Assembly: GCA_947500505.1 (NCBI GenBank)
Contig: CANMSL010000001.1
Coordinates: 620,001 to 684,000, forward strand
Direction of reading: 5' to 3'
From: an uncultured Aquimarina sp.
Lineage (GTDB): Bacteria > Bacteroidota > Bacteroidia > Flavobacteriales > Flavobacteriaceae
Length of the DNA stretch: 64,000 bases
The first letter of the stretch is position 1; every line of letters starts with the position of its first letter. Below the pieces are notes generated by a model. That model saw only the letters and a list, made by a program, of their open reading frames with translations. It had not been told where the DNA came from and searched no databases. Below are positions 26,310 through 38,687 of this stretch, piece after piece. Position numbers and translations under genes: made by a program.

Positions 26310-26951
26310 TTTTACATATTTTGAAGTTAAGTACTTTAATTCCTCGTTCAGTCTCAGATTTACACATCAAATTCGAGTCATCATCCATAAAATGTTTATT
26401 AAGCTAAGAATAAAAAAGATTCAAGTTTAGAGGTTTCATTAAATATTCCTGCAGAAAATATTTAGATTTTAATAGTATAGAATTATCCTTGTTGATTGAA
26501 GAGAAAAAGACAAATGTTCTTGTCTCTACCTTAATTAAATACAATTTTAAAATCTTTATGAAATATCCCGCTCTTTCTTCATATACATATGAAATCTTAA
26601 ATAGTTCAATGCATCTGAAAAGCTTCGATTTTATCTTCAATAAATTATAGAATGTTTAATTTCAGAAAAAATCTCTTATATAATAGTTCATAATAGATAA
26701 TAATATCCGCAGTTAATTTAAAAGGTTGTTCCGTATTTTTTATGTGGGAATACTCCCTAGTTCTTTAATTTATTTTACTTTTCTTTAACATAATAAATTT
26801 AATTATTCTCAACAGCTGTATTTAATCTATCAAATATATGCTTAATCGATTTTTATCTGTTTTTTTAACTTCTAAGGTCTCGTATAAAATAAAATTTGAA
26901 CAATATTTATGTTAAAATTTCAGATTCGTAATACTAACTAACTATTCCGGC
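26310..26951. other. 642-base AT-rich gap before the giant surface-protein gene
   Basis: No gene I can support. Two short antiparallel open frames cover the same bases (minus 26404-26640; plus about 26414-26650). Each has Lys/Phe/Ile-rich sequence and neither has a motif or good start. The last 200 bases are very AT-rich and probably hold the promoter of the next gene, but I find no clean TTTG-N19-TAnnTTTG pair. Confidence 0.5.
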
Positions 26952-29900
26952 ATGATTAAAAACTACTTGTGTTTCTTTGTATTCCATTCACTCACAAAAG
27001 ATAACAAACACATTTTTAGAGGTATTTTATTTTTTTTAATAAGCATTGCTTCTGCAGTAAATATTAATGCACAAAGCTGTACTATTAATGCAGGTCTCGA
27101 TCAAACTATTTGTATCAACGATAATATGCAATTGGATGGTAACAGTCCTGACACCTATGCAGATGGTCCTGTTTGGTCACAAGTTGGAGGACCTTCTGTA
27201 ATTATTAGTGACTCTACAATTGACGATCCTGTCATAACGGGCTTTACCGCAGGGAATACGTATACTTTTAGATATTCAGCAACCTGCTTCAATGGAGATC
27301 AGCCTTCTCAGGAAGTTTCAATTACCGTTCAACCGATTACAATAGCTCAGGCCGGATCTGATATTGAATCTTGCCCTGATAATTCGGGTTCTATAATTAT
27401 TAATGGTAATGCTCCACAAAACACAGGAGAGACGGGGCAATGGTCAATCGTCGGAGCAAATAATGCCGGAGTAACCATTAGTTTCCCTAATTCAGCATCC
27501 ACACCGATATCGCTATCAGAAACAAATGCTGGAACTACCACATTACGATGGACTATTACAGGTTCTAATTATGCGCCTGGAGAATTTTGTGAATCTTTTG
27601 ATGAATTAATTGTAACGAATTATGGTGGAGAAAATCCGGTGAGTGCAGGTCCGGATCAATCACTAGATAGCTGTTATACAGTTTCAAGATCTACAAATTT
27701 GAATGGCTCATTTGGTGGTAATAATATAAATAGTCAACAGGGTACTTGGACATTTGTTAGTGGTCCTAATACTCCGAATATAGTAAGCCCCAATAATGAA
27801 AACACGTCAGTATCTGGTCTCAGTGAAGGGACTTATACATTTAGATGGAGTGTTTCCGGACCTTGCGTAACAGGTGGTGATACCATGACAATTACTGTAG
27901 ATGAAGCTACTCAAGATGTGACCCAAGCAAGCATACAAGATAGGAATCGACGTTTCTGTGATGCGAACGTTTCCCAAACTACCTTTGTAGGATCTACTCC
28001 GGATTTTACAAATGAAACTGTTTTATGGACTCAAATTAGCGGGCCAGCCGCTACTATCGAAAATTCAACTAATAGCACAACCCAGATTACTGGACTTTCT
28101 TCTCCTAACACGTATCAATTTAGATATACTATTACGAATACTGTTACAGGCTGTACCTCTTCTGAAACAGCTACAGTAAGATATAATGTAGGTCCTATCA
28201 ATATAATAGCAAATGGAGGTAATGATATTGTTGCCGATTGTGGTACGACATCCGTAAATATTCCTTTTACCTTTACTAATGGTAACCAAACAAGATATCG
28301 AATCTTGAGCGGACCTTCAGATTCAGCATTAACGTTTCCTACCAGTTATCAAAATATAGGAGGCACGTCTGTAACTATAAATGTTTTTGATGCTCCCGGT
28401 ACGTATGCGGTAGAGTTTCTAAGAAGAAGAACGGGAGATGTCACTTTTGCTTGTGATCAAGCAACTGATGTTATAAATGTAACAATCTCCTTAAACCCAA
28501 CAGCGGCCAATGCAGGTTCTGACCAAACATTTACTTGTGGTCAGGATAATGGAAACTTAGCAGGAAGTACGGTTTTAGTAGGACAATCCGTTTGGTCACA
28601 AATATCAGGACCCAATAATGCTAATATTACTGATATATATGCACAAACAACACTTGCGACAGGTCTGATTCCCGGAGAGTACATTTTCAGATATACAATC
28701 ACAGCTGGACCAAATTGCGTAGTTCAGACGGATGATGTTAGCATCTTTGTATCCCCTTTGAGTAATAATCCAATAGAAGCAGGTAATAATCAAACGGTTT
28801 GTGTGAATGCTCCCGTGCAGCTTGATGCAGATCCCCCGGCAGATAGTCAGACAGGCACCTGGTCTTCACCAGATAGTATTGTATTTTCTGATGTCAATGA
28901 TCCTAATGCCATTGCAACTGGTTTTAGTGCTGCTAATACATCCTATGTGTTAACTTGGTCGCAAATTAATGATTTTACGGATTGTGGCCCTGCAGCAACA
29001 GATACGGTAACTATTACTACAAATGATCAAAACTCCCCAAGTATTGCTGATGCCGGGGCTGACCAATGTTTGTCTTCTGGTGTTACTTCAATAAATTTAA
29101 ATGGTAATTCTCCAATAGCGGGTGAAGAAGGTTTATGGACGGTAAATACTCCTGCAGGGGTAACCTTTGCTCCGGATGCTACGACTGCCAATGCTACAGC
29201 TACAATCCCAGGCGATGGAGCATATACATTTACCTGGACATTGTCCAACAATCCTTCTAATGGTTGTGTTCCTACGTCTGATGATGTAGAAATTATAGTT
29301 GCTGGTACGGCTGTTTCTGATGCTGGACCTGATCAAACATTATGTGCCGACATTTTCACAATGGCTGCCAGCGATCCAAGTCCAGAAGGGATAGGAACTT
29401 GGGTGCTTGTAAGTGGTAATGGAGGTTATAGCGTAAGTAATGAAAACGATCCTGATGCTACATTCAGTAATTTATTGACAGGTGTTTATGTTTTCGAATG
29501 GTTAGTCGAATATGGCGATTGTTCTACTGCGTCTGATCAGGTAACAATAGATATAGGAATCCCTCCTACAGTTGCTACCGCAGGATCTGATCAAATTATT
29601 TGTAGCGCTGACAATGTAACATTAGGAGGAAATACTTTTGATACTAATACAGAATCTGGAGTATGGAGTGTTGAATCTGGAGCTCCTAATACTCCTGCTT
29701 TTGCAGATCCAAGCGATCCTACAACCAACGTTACAGGGTTAACCACAGGTATATATACATTCACCTGGACAATTACAGGAAATAGCAACCCAAATTGTCC
29801 CAGTAGTTCGGATAGTATTAATGTTGAAGTATATGCTTCAGCAAGTGCCGGACCAGATCAGAATTTATGTGAAGTTACCAGTGTTTTCCTAGAAGCAACT

Positions 29901-32900
29901 CCTGGAACAACTGGTAATTGGACTGAAGTATCAGCAAATGGAGCAACTATTTCACAATCTCCATCAAATAATAATACAGCAAATGCAACCGTTACTCCTG
30001 GAAACACATATACGTTTAGGTATACTACAGACTATACCGGAAATGGTGTTGCTTGTAATAATTCAGATGACGTAGTAATTACAGTAAGCTCAGGGCCAAG
30101 TGCTCTTCCTGATGCGGGTTCAGATCGTTTTGTTTGCGAAGCAAATACTAGTTCGATTACCTTATCCGGTAGCACGCCTCCAACAGATCCAGGATTGATG
30201 GCTAGCTGGAGTATTTTAGATCAACCGGCTGCAACAGCATCTATCCCTCCTGGAGAAGTCAACGATCCTAACGCAACGCTAAATGGTCTTACGGTACCCG
30301 GGGTATATATCTTACAATGGAATTATGATGTAGATAATTGTACGGATAGAGCTGACATTGTTAGAGTAGAAGTTTTTGAAGCTCCAACTCCTATTGAGGC
30401 AGGGCCAGATCAACCCAATGCTTGTCAGGAAGATGTACAGTTAGATGCAACTCCTCCAACAAGTGGAATTGGTTTATGGACTTTGACGACAGATCCATCG
30501 GGAGGAGCTGTTGTGATTGATAGTCCAAATAACCCACAAACTACTTTATCCAATGTTCCTGACGATGTTGGTAATGACGGTATAGATGATGCATATGTAT
30601 TAACGTGGACAGTTTCTAACTCCAATACTGCACCGTTTACAGATCCTTCATCTCCTAACTTATGTGATCCACAGTCAGATACAATAACTATTACTTTTAC
30701 AGGAGCACCTCCCTCGCGAGCTGATGCAGGTCCTGATCAGGAGCTATGTAATGAGACTCAAACAAATTTAGATGCAGTTCCGCTAACAAATGGAATCGGT
30801 ACATGGGCTTTGACCAGTGGTATAGGGCCAACTATAGCATCTCCAAATAATCCGCAGAGTTTGGTCATAGATTTAACTCCTGGAACTTACGAATTCACTT
30901 GGACTGCTACAGGTGGTGGATGTACTAATGCAGATACTGTGATAGTTGAAGTTATCTCTGAACCAATAACCGCAGATGCTGGTCCAGACCAAACCATACC
31001 CGAATTCGATCCGGTAACTTTGGCAGCAAATACGCCTGCTGTTGGAACTGGAATGTGGGCTCAAATATCTGGTCCTACAACAGTCAACTTCATAGATGAT
31101 ACGGATCCAAACACCGATGTTACTAATACTTCAGTGGGGATATATGAATTTGAATGGACAGTGAGTAATGGAGTTTGTTCTTCTGTTGCCGACAGAGTTC
31201 TAATAAATGTAGTAGGTATTTCTGATTTGGAATTAACTAAAACACCTACTCCTGTTTCGGTAAATATAGGAGATCAGGTAACTTTCACAGTCTCTATATT
31301 TAATAATGGAGCAAGTGGAAGTTCCGATGCCTCTGGAGTACAAGTAGTAGATGCTTTACCAACGGGATATACATTAGTACCAGGTTCGGTAAGTAACGGA
31401 GGTGTTTTTAATTCTGGAAATTTAACAATTACCTGGGTAGGTTTAGATATACCAAACAATACAACTCTAAATCTTAGTTATGAAGTGATAGTCAATGCTA
31501 CAGGACCTTATTCTAATTCTGCACAAATTACTGCCAGCGACCAATTTGATCCAGATAGTGACCCAAGCACGGATAATACAGTTGACGAAAACGGTGATGC
31601 CGATCCAGATGATGATGATGAGGATGTAGCGAATGTAACAATAATAACTTCTGACCTTAGTTTGTCTAAGTCGATTAATAATACAAGCCCTGGGGTGAAT
31701 GACTCTGTTATTTTTACTATAACGGTCACGAATATCGGTCCTGATGATGCTACAAATGTCCAAGTACGAGACATACTCCCTATTGGATTTAGTTATCAAA
31801 GTGATAATTTAGGAACCTATACGCCGGGTTCAGGTATTTGGAATGTTGGTAATGTGACAACTACAACTCCAGTCTCAATTGAAATAACGGCATTAGTAAA
31901 TGAACCAACAGGCGCTACTGATGAGTATCTTAATATAGCAGAGATTATAGCAAGTGATCAGTTTGATCCGGATAGTACACCAGACAATGATGATGGAGAT
32001 CAAGATGAGGATGATGAAGATTCAGTAACTGTCAATACTCCACAGACATCAGATTTAAGTATCAATAAGGTTGTTAGTAATACGACTCCAAATGTAGGTG
32101 ATACGGTTACTTTCACGATTACATTAAGTAATGCTGGTTCAGATGCTGCTACAAATGTTTCGGTAGCAGATGTTGTACCTGTGGGATATAGCGGGATAAG
32201 TAATATTGTACCTGTTATAGTACCTGCTGTTAATACACTTACCTGGACAGGGTTATCAGTACCTATAGGTACAGATACAGTTACCTTAAGTTTTGATGCT
32301 GTTGTAGATCCTCCAACCGGAGCTGTTGATGAGTATCTGAACCAAGCAGAGATTACGGCAAGCGATCAGTTTGATCCGGATAGTGATCCCACAAGTGATA
32401 GTACTGTTGATGATAATGGCGATGGTATTGTCGATGATGATGAGGATACGGCGGTTGTGGTACCACAGTCAGCGGATTTAAGTATTACGAAAAGTATCGA
32501 TGATAGTAGTCCAAATGTAGGTGATACGGTGATTTTTAGTTTAGAGATTATCAATGCAGGACCTGATCCGGCTACAGGCGTTGCTGTAGAAGATGTGTTG
32601 CCAATAGGCTTTACATTAGTTACGGTTAATAATGGAGGAACTGTAGATCTTCCAAATAACACTGCCGATTGGAGTGGATTGAGTATCCCTGCTAATAATG
32701 GAAGTATTACCTTAACCTATACAGCAACTGTTGAAGCACCGACAGGAACTACAGGAGAATATACCAATGCTGCTCAGATTACCGCGAGTGATCAGTTTGA
32801 TCCCGATAGTGATCCTACATCGGATGATACAGTTGATGATAATGGTGATGGTATTGTTGATGATGATGAGGATAGTATTACGATTCCACCACAACAGGCA

Positions 32901-35900
32901 GATTTAAGTATTAACAAAGGATTACAGAGTGGAAGTGCTACTCCGGATGTTGGAGATACCTTAGTATTTGAGTTAACGATTACCAATGATGGCAGTAGTG
33001 ATGCTACGGGAGTTTCAGTAGAAGATGTCTTACCTATAGGATTAACATTAGATGCCGTTAACAATACCGGTACAGCAGATATTCCTAATAATACTGCTAC
33101 TTGGACGAATTTATTTGTACCTAGTACTAGTTCAATTACGGTAATCTATACAGCAACTGTTAATGCACCGACTGGTGTCGCTGATGAATATGTAAATGTA
33201 GCTCAGATTACCGCAAGTGATCAGTTTGATCCGGATAGTGATCCTACTACAGATAATACTTTTGATGAGGATAATGCAGATGGTGATAACGATACAGGAA
33301 CCGGAGGTGATGATGATGATGAAGATACCTTTGTAATCACTCCTACTGCAGCAGATTTAGCTTTGGTAAAGAGTTTTACAGATGGTAATGGAGCTCCTGT
33401 TAATGTAGGCGATGTGCTAACTTTTAGTTTAGATATCAGTAATACTGGTCCAGATGTAACTACGAATGTTTCTATCGAGGATGTTTTACCAATAGGGTAT
33501 AGTATTGTTGCAGGTAGTATTGATAATGCTGGAGTTTATAATGCAGGATCTACGACTATAGATTGGGATCTTGCCAGTGTTCCACTAACTGGAATTACTC
33601 TTACATACCAAGTAACAGTAAATGCACCGACAGGCGCAACAGGAGAGTATACGAATTTAGCTCAGATTACAGGTAGTGATCAATTTGATCCAGATAGTGA
33701 TCCAGATAGTGATGAGACTGTAGATGATAATGGCGATGGTATTGCCGATGATGATGAAGATACAGAGACTGTAGTTCCCGCTCAGGCAGATTTAGAGATA
33801 GCAAAAGGAGTTCAGAATGCAGGAACCGTATTACCTCCAAATGTAGGAGATGTAATTACCTTTGAAATTACCTTAACGAATAATGGTACGAGCGATGCTA
33901 CCGGAGTAGCGATATCAGATATAGTTCCGTCAGGATATACCAATATTACTAATATTAGTAATGGAGGTAGTTTAACAGGAAATACAATTAGCTGGAGTGG
34001 TTTATCATTAACAGCAGCTGCAGGTACACTTACCTTAACCTATGATGTCGAAGTATTGGCACCAACCGGTGTTGCAGGAGAGTATAATAATATTGCAGAA
34101 GTAATAGCGAGTGATCAGTTTGATCCGGATAGTATACCAGACAATGATGATGGAGATCAGGATGAGGATGATGAGGATAATTTTGAAGTAACCCCACAGA
34201 CCTCAGATCTAAGTATTAATAAGGTTGTTAGTGATGCTACTCCCAATGTTGGCGATGTTGTTACTTTTACACTAACCATTGCTAATGGAGGTTCAAGTAA
34301 TGCTACAGGAGTAGTTATAGAAGACAATGTTCCTTTGGGATATAGTAATATTACTAATATCAGTGGTACGGGTACTCTTTCCGGAAGTACAGTAAGCTGG
34401 ACCGGTCAGTCAGTAACTACTGCAGTTCCGTTAGTTCTGACTTTTGACGCTACAGTGAATGCTCCAACCGGAGTTGTTGATGAGTATTTGAACCAAGCAG
34501 AGATTACGGCAAGCGATCAGTTTGATCCGGATAGTGATCCCACAAGTGATAGTACTGTTGATGATAATGGCGATGGTATTGCCGATGATGATGAGGACAC
34601 AGCATTTGTTGTTATTCAGTCAGCTGACTTAAGTATTACTAAAGGCATTGATAATGAAAGTCCAAATGTAGGCGATACAGTTACTTTTATCTTAGAGATT
34701 ACCAATGCAGGTCCTGATACAGCTACGGGAGTTTCGGTTAGTGATTTGGTTCCACCTGGATTTACGATTGGTACGATCAATGATGGAGGAGTAGCTACAG
34801 GGACAACGATCAACTGGACAGGTCTTAGTGTTCCTCCAAATAACGGAAGTATTACAGTAAGTTATGAAGCTACAGCGAATGCACCAACAGGAGCTACAGG
34901 AGAATATACTAATGCTGTTCAGATTATCGCTAGTGATCAGTTTGATCCGGATAGTGATCCAGATAGTGATAGTACAGTTGATGATAATGGCGATGGTATT
35001 GCTGATGATGATGAGGATAGTATTACGATTCCACCGGCACAAGCTGATTTATCCTTGACCAAAGTCGTAGTAGATGGAGATATAACACCATTAGTTGGTT
35101 CCGAAATTACTTTTCAAATTAGAATATTTAACGACGGACCACAAGGTGCAACTGGTGTTGAAGTAACAGATTTATTACCATCCGGTTATGACTTCATATT
35201 ATTCAGTTCTACCGTAGGTGATTATGATGAAAACACAGGAATTTGGACAGTAGGTAATATTGCTAGTGGAACCTCCGAAACGTTGTTGATAGATGTATTA
35301 GTTAATACTACGGGAGATTATCTAAATATTACTGAAGTTACTGCTTCAGATGTATTTGATATGGATTCTGAACCAAATAATGACGATGGAGATCAGAGTG
35401 AAGACGATGAGGATAATGCAATCGTTACTCCAACAGAATTAATTTCAGATCTTTCCCTTACAAAAGAAGTGGTCGATGGAGATACAACACCATTAATTGG
35501 TTCCGAAATTACCTTTCAGATTACCATTACTAATGATGGTCCACAGGATGCAACAGGCATAGAAGTAACAGACTTGCTTCCATCTGGATACGATTTTGTC
35601 TTGTTTAGTTCTACAGTAGGGGGATATGATCAAAACACTGGAATTTGGAATGTTGGAAATATTGCTAGTGGAGCTTCAGAAACACTGTTAATTGATGTAT
35701 TAGTGAATGCTACAGGAGATTACTTAAATATAGCAGAAGTTACCGCATCTGATGTTTTAGATATAGATTCAAGTCCTGATAACGATGATGGAGACCAAAG
35801 TGAAGATGATGAAGATAGTGCAATTGTAGTTCCAGTAGAGTCAATAGCAGATTTATCTTTAAATAAGACAGTTGTTGATGGAGATACAATGCCATTGATT

Positions 35901-37691
35901 GGAACAGAGATTACGTTTCAAATAACAGTGTCTAATGATGGCCCACAAGATGCATCTGGTGTAGAAATATTAGATTTATTACCATCCGGATTTGATTTTG
36001 TTTTATTTAGCTCTTCAACTGGAAGTTATGATGAAAATACAGGAATTTGGAATGTTGGAAATATAGCTAGTGGAACCTCTGAAACATTATTAATCGATGT
36101 ACTAGTAAATGCCACGGGAGATTATTTAAACGTAGCAGAAGTTTCGGCATCAGATATAACAGATCCAGATTCTGGACCAGGCAATGATGACGGGGATCAA
36201 AGTGAAGATGATGAGGATAATCAATTAATTACTCCAGTAGATGCGATCGCGGATTTATCTTTAGAAAAAACGGTTGTGGATAATGATATTACACCGAATG
36301 TTGGTGATGAGATCACTTTCCAGATTACGGTAACAAACAATGGTCCTGATGTTGCTACGAATGTAGAAGTAGTTGATCAGTTACCACCTGGATTTGATTT
36401 TATACTATTCAGTGCAACATCCGGGACATATGACGAAGTTACAGGAGTATGGAATGTAGGTACGGTTCCAAATGGAAGTACACAAACACTATTTATAGAT
36501 GTATTGGTAAATACTCCATCGGGCACTCCGGATGAGTATATTAATGAGGCTGAGATTACTGCTAGTGATCAATTGGATCCTAATAGTGTGCCAGGTAATG
36601 ACGATATTACAGAGAATGATCAGGATAATATCCAAGTATTTGTTGAGCAAGCTGATTTGAGTCTTAGCAAGTCAGTGAGCAATGTAAATGCTAATGTAGG
36701 TGAGGTTGTTACTTTTACGATACAAATCGATAATAGAGGACCTGATACGGCAACAGGAGTTGGAGCTCAAGATATATTGCCTATAGGATATAGTAATATT
36801 TCCAATATTAGTAACGGAGGTTTGTTAACTGGCAATACCATTGATTGGACGGGATTAACAGTAACTACAGCAGGATTAACTTTAACCTATGAAGCAACGG
36901 TTAATATGCCAACACTAGGAGATGAAGAGTATACTAATATTGCTCAGATTACCGCTAGTGATCAATTTGACCCAAATAGTGATCCTAATAATGATGATGG
37001 AGATCAAAGTGAAGATGATGAGGATAATGCATTTATTGAAACTCCTGTAGCGGATATACAAGTAATTAAAACGGTTAGTAATACTAATCCTGCGATAGGA
37101 GATGCTATCACTTTTACTATTACTGTAAATAATGTAGGTTCTTTAGATGCTACTAGTGTAGAAATATTAGATCAGTTACCAACGGGATATAGGTTTGAAT
37201 CATTTACGGCAACATCCGGAGATTATAATGAGGTATCCGGGATATGGTCTGTTCCATTAGTAACTAGTAGTACTTCTGAAGTACTAGAAATAACCGTAGA
37301 AGTATTGGATATTGATGATTATCTAAATATTGCGTCTTTAACTTCGTTAGACCAAATTGACGGAAACTCGAATAACGATGAAGATCAAGTAACAATTGAA
37401 ACGATTTGTTTGACTGTATTTAACGAGTTTTCGCCAAATAATGATGGTGTAAATGAACAATTCTATATCGATTGTATAGATAGATATCCAAACAATAAAT
37501 TGACCATATATAACAGATGGGGAAATATCGTATATCAAAAAGATGGATATGATAATACATTTGATGGAACTTCAAATGGTAGAGCCGTTTTATATACGGA
37601 GGATAAACTTCCAGTAGGAACCTATTACTACATTCTTGACTTAGGAGATGGTAATGAACCAAAAGCCGGATGGTTATATATCAATAGATAA
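26952..37691 (+). CDS. Giant T9SS-exported surface protein: 15 Ig/PKD-like repeats, 15 DUF11 repeats, type B sorting domain
   Basis: A 3579-residue protein. The signal peptide ends near SAVNINAQ. Residues about 40-1420 hold about 15 Ig/PKD-like repeats of about 90 residues. Most start with a variant of (D/S/E)AGPDQ(T/N/E)LC and end in YTFxWT. Residues about 1423-3480 hold 15 DUF11 repeats of about 130-150 residues, starting (A/S)DLS(I/L)xK, with xVGDxVTF, and ending in [13 protein letters not shown] plus an Asp-rich linker (DDNGDGIxDDDEDT) that probably binds calcium. The last 95 residues ([26 protein letters not shown], then GTYYYILDL) form the gliding-motility-type (CHU_C) type B sorting domain for T9SS. 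An adhesin or structural role on the cell surface is inferred. The next two genes encode a PorP/SprF-type and an OmpA-type partner. Confidence 0.93.
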   Translation: MIKNYLCFFVFHSLTKDNKHIFRGILFFLISIASAVNINAQSCTINAGLDQTICINDNMQLDGNSPDTYADGPVWSQVGGPSVIISDSTIDDPVITGFTAGNTYTFRYSATCFNGDQPSQEVSITVQPITIAQAGSDIESCPDNSGSIIINGNAPQNTGETGQWSIVGANNAGVTISFPNSASTPISLSETNAGTTTLRWTITGSNYAPGEFCESFDELIVTNYGGENPVSAGPDQSLDSCYTVSRSTNLNGSFGGNNINSQQGTWTFVSGPNTPNIVSPNNENTSVSGLSEGTYTFRWSVSGPCVTGGDTMTITVDEATQDVTQASIQDRNRRFCDANVSQTTFVGSTPDFTNETVLWTQISGPAATIENSTNSTTQITGLSSPNTYQFRYTITNTVTGCTSSETATVRYNVGPINIIANGGNDIVADCGTTSVNIPFTFTNGNQTRYRILSGPSDSALTFPTSYQNIGGTSVTINVFDAPGTYAVEFLRRRTGDVTFACDQATDVINVTISLNPTAANAGSDQTFTCGQDNGNLAGSTVLVGQSVWSQISGPNNANITDIYAQTTLATGLIPGEYIFRYTITAGPNCVVQTDDVSIFVSPLSNNPIEAGNNQTVCVNAPVQLDADPPADSQTGTWSSPDSIVFSDVNDPNAIATGFSAANTSYVLTWSQINDFTDCGPAATDTVTITTNDQNSPSIADAGADQCLSSGVTSINLNGNSPIAGEEGLWTVNTPAGVTFAPDATTANATATIPGDGAYTFTWTLSNNPSNGCVPTSDDVEIIVAGTAVSDAGPDQTLCADIFTMAASDPSPEGIGTWVLVSGNGGYSVSNENDPDATFSNLLTGVYVFEWLVEYGDCSTASDQVTIDIGIPPTVATAGSDQIICSADNVTLGGNTFDTNTESGVWSVESGAPNTPAFADPSDPTTNVTGLTTGIYTFTWTITGNSNPNCPSSSDSINVEVYASASAGPDQNLCEVTSVFLEATPGTTGNWTEVSANGATISQSPSNNNTANATVTPGNTYTFRYTTDYTGNGVACNNSDDVVITVSSGPSALPDAGSDRFVCEANTSSITLSGSTPPTDPGLMASWSILDQPAATASIPPGEVNDPNATLNGLTVPGVYILQWNYDVDNCTDRADIVRVEVFEAPTPIEAGPDQPNACQEDVQLDATPPTSGIGLWTLTTDPSGGAVVIDSPNNPQTTLSNVPDDVGNDGIDDAYVLTWTVSNSNTAPFTDPSSPNLCDPQSDTITITFTGAPPSRADAGPDQELCNETQTNLDAVPLTNGIGTWALTSGIGPTIASPNNPQSLVIDLTPGTYEFTWTATGGGCTNADTVIVEVISEPITADAGPDQTIPEFDPVTLAANTPAVGTGMWAQISGPTTVNFIDDTDPNTDVTNTSVGIYEFEWTVSNGVCSSVADRVLINVVGISDLELTKTPTPVSVNIGDQVTFTVSIFNNGASGSSDASGVQVVDALPTGYTLVPGSVSNGGVFNSGNLTITWVGLDIPNNTTLNLSYEVIVNATGPYSNSAQITASDQFDPDSDPSTDNTVDENGDADPDDDDEDVANVTIITSDLSLSKSINNTSPGVNDSVIFTITVTNIGPDDATNVQVRDILPIGFSYQSDNLGTYTPGSGIWNVGNVTTTTPVSIEITALVNEPTGATDEYLNIAEIIASDQFDPDSTPDNDDGDQDEDDEDSVTVNTPQTSDLSINKVVSNTTPNVGDTVTFTITLSNAGSDAATNVSVADVVPVGYSGISNIVPVIVPAVNTLTWTGLSVPIGTDTVTLSFDAVVDPPTGAVDEYLNQAEITASDQFDPDSDPTSDSTVDDNGDGIVDDDEDTAVVVPQSADLSITKSIDDSSPNVGDTVIFSLEIINAGPDPATGVAVEDVLPIGFTLVTVNNGGTVDLPNNTADWSGLSIPANNGSITLTYTATVEAPTGTTGEYTNAAQITASDQFDPDSDPTSDDTVDDNGDGIVDDDEDSITIPPQQADLSINKGLQSGSATPDVGDTLVFELTITNDGSSDATGVSVEDVLPIGLTLDAVNNTGTADIPNNTATWTNLFVPSTSSITVIYTATVNAPTGVADEYVNVAQITASDQFDPDSDPTTDNTFDEDNADGDNDTGTGGDDDDEDTFVITPTAADLALVKSFTDGNGAPVNVGDVLTFSLDISNTGPDVTTNVSIEDVLPIGYSIVAGSIDNAGVYNAGSTTIDWDLASVPLTGITLTYQVTVNAPTGATGEYTNLAQITGSDQFDPDSDPDSDETVDDNGDGIADDDEDTETVVPAQADLEIAKGVQNAGTVLPPNVGDVITFEITLTNNGTSDATGVAISDIVPSGYTNITNISNGGSLTGNTISWSGLSLTAAAGTLTLTYDVEVLAPTGVAGEYNNIAEVIASDQFDPDSIPDNDDGDQDEDDEDNFEVTPQTSDLSINKVVSDATPNVGDVVTFTLTIANGGSSNATGVVIEDNVPLGYSNITNISGTGTLSGSTVSWTGQSVTTAVPLVLTFDATVNAPTGVVDEYLNQAEITASDQFDPDSDPTSDSTVDDNGDGIADDDEDTAFVVIQSADLSITKGIDNESPNVGDTVTFILEITNAGPDTATGVSVSDLVPPGFTIGTINDGGVATGTTINWTGLSVPPNNGSITVSYEATANAPTGATGEYTNAVQIIASDQFDPDSDPDSDSTVDDNGDGIADDDEDSITIPPAQADLSLTKVVVDGDITPLVGSEITFQIRIFNDGPQGATGVEVTDLLPSGYDFILFSSTVGDYDENTGIWTVGNIASGTSETLLIDVLVNTTGDYLNITEVTASDVFDMDSEPNNDDGDQSEDDEDNAIVTPTELISDLSLTKEVVDGDTTPLIGSEITFQITITNDGPQDATGIEVTDLLPSGYDFVLFSSTVGGYDQNTGIWNVGNIASGASETLLIDVLVNATGDYLNIAEVTASDVLDIDSSPDNDDGDQSEDDEDSAIVVPVESIADLSLNKTVVDGDTMPLIGTEITFQITVSNDGPQDASGVEILDLLPSGFDFVLFSSSTGSYDENTGIWNVGNIASGTSETLLIDVLVNATGDYLNVAEVSASDITDPDSGPGNDDGDQSEDDEDNQLITPVDAIADLSLEKTVVDNDITPNVGDEITFQITVTNNGPDVATNVEVVDQLPPGFDFILFSATSGTYDEVTGVWNVGTVPNGSTQTLFIDVLVNTPSGTPDEYINEAEITASDQLDPNSVPGNDDITENDQDNIQVFVEQADLSLSKSVSNVNANVGEVVTFTIQIDNRGPDTATGVGAQDILPIGYSNISNISNGGLLTGNTIDWTGLTVTTAGLTLTYEATVNMPTLGDEEYTNIAQITASDQFDPNSDPNNDDGDQSEDDEDNAFIETPVADIQVIKTVSNTNPAIGDAITFTITVNNVGSLDATSVEILDQLPTGYRFESFTATSGDYNEVSGIWSVPLVTSSTSEVLEITVEVLDIDDYLNIASLTSLDQIDGNSNNDEDQVTIETICLTVFNEFSPNNDGVNEQFYIDCIDRYPNNKLTIYNRWGNIVYQKDGYDNTFDGTSNGRAVLYTEDKLPVGTYYYILDLGDGNEPKAGWLYINR

Positions 37692-37702
37692 AAAATCTAC
37701 CG

Positions 37703-38674
37703 ATGAAAAAGAATAGTAAAAGAGAAAATCTACTTTCGAAAAATTTGATAAAGACAATGAATATTGATATCAGAAAAAATATAGGGATTCTAATAGCATT
37801 TGTGTCATTAGGTATGTATGCTCAGCAAGATCCACAATTTACACAGTATATGTATAATACGATGAGTGTGAATTCCGCTTATGCAGGATCTCGAGGAAAT
37901 CTTAGTGTTACAGGAATTCATCGTTCCCAATGGGTAGGAATTGATGGGGCGCCAAGAACGCAAACGCTAACAGTAGATTCACCTATTGGAAAAAAGGTCG
38001 GTTTAGGGTTGTCGATTGTAAACGATCAAATAGGTCCTTCTGATGAGTTTTATGTTGACTTAAATTTTTCCTATACCATCCAAGCTTCTCAAACTCATAA
38101 ATTATCTTTTGGAGTTAAAGGAGGAGGAAGACTCTTTAGTCTTGATTGGACAAAGGGTCAATCTCAAAATCCAGATGTATTATTTCAACAAAATATCAAC
38201 AATAGATTTTTGCCAACTGTTGGAGCTGGATTATATCTGCATGGTGAAAAAAGTTATTTAGGAATATCGATTCCAAATTTCTTTACAGATCAACATTATG
38301 ATGATATTCAACAATCATTAGCTTCAGAACGATTACATTTTTTCTTAATAGGAGGATTAATATTTGATGTTAATTCAAATACCAAATTTAAGCCTGCATT
38401 TTTGTTAAAACATGTTGTGGGAGCTCCCTTAATAGTAGATTTATCGGCTAATTTTATGTTTTACGATAAATTCAGATTGGGAGTTGCCTATCGCTGGGAC
38501 GATTCATTCAGCGGACTTGCAGGATTTCAAGTTTCTCCGGGATTGTTAATAGGATATGCCTATGATTATACTACTACCGAGTTACAACAATTTACAACAG
38601 GTAGTCACGAGATTATGATACGTTTTGAACTGATATCAGCAGAAAAGAGATTAAAGTCACCTAGATTCTTCTAA
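37703..38674 (+). CDS. PorP/SprF-family T9SS outer-membrane protein
   Basis: 323 residues from 37703, or 305 from the ATG at 37757 (MNIDIRKNIG), which gives a tidier signal peptide ending in SLGMYAQ. The mature start QDPQFTQYMYNTMSVNSAYAGS is the hallmark of PorP/SprF proteins. The rest is a beta-barrel with a final Phe (RLKSPRFF). Such proteins sit in the outer membrane and are needed to secrete or anchor a specific neighbouring T9SS type B substrate. The giant protein encoded 11 bases upstream is the obvious client. Confidence 0.92.
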   Translation: MKKNSKRENLLSKNLIKTMNIDIRKNIGILIAFVSLGMYAQQDPQFTQYMYNTMSVNSAYAGSRGNLSVTGIHRSQWVGIDGAPRTQTLTVDSPIGKKVGLGLSIVNDQIGPSDEFYVDLNFSYTIQASQTHKLSFGVKGGGRLFSLDWTKGQSQNPDVLFQQNINNRFLPTVGAGLYLHGEKSYLGISIPNFFTDQHYDDIQQSLASERLHFFLIGGLIFDVNSNTKFKPAFLLKHVVGAPLIVDLSANFMFYDKFRLGVAYRWDDSFSGLAGFQVSPGLLIGYAYDYTTTELQQFTTGSHEIMIRFELISAEKRLKSPRFF

Positions 38675-38687
38675 AAAGTACTCAATA

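Noticed and set aside
26404..26640. A 78-codon minus-strand frame in the gap before the giant gene
   Set aside because: Low-complexity Lys/Ile/Phe sequence, no motif, and an equally long frame on the other strand; neither is convincing.
31467..34813. Several minus-strand open frames of 60-116 codons inside the giant gene
   Set aside because: They are shadows of the repeated, Asp-rich coding strand (GAT/ATC periodicity), recur with each repeat and show no start signals.
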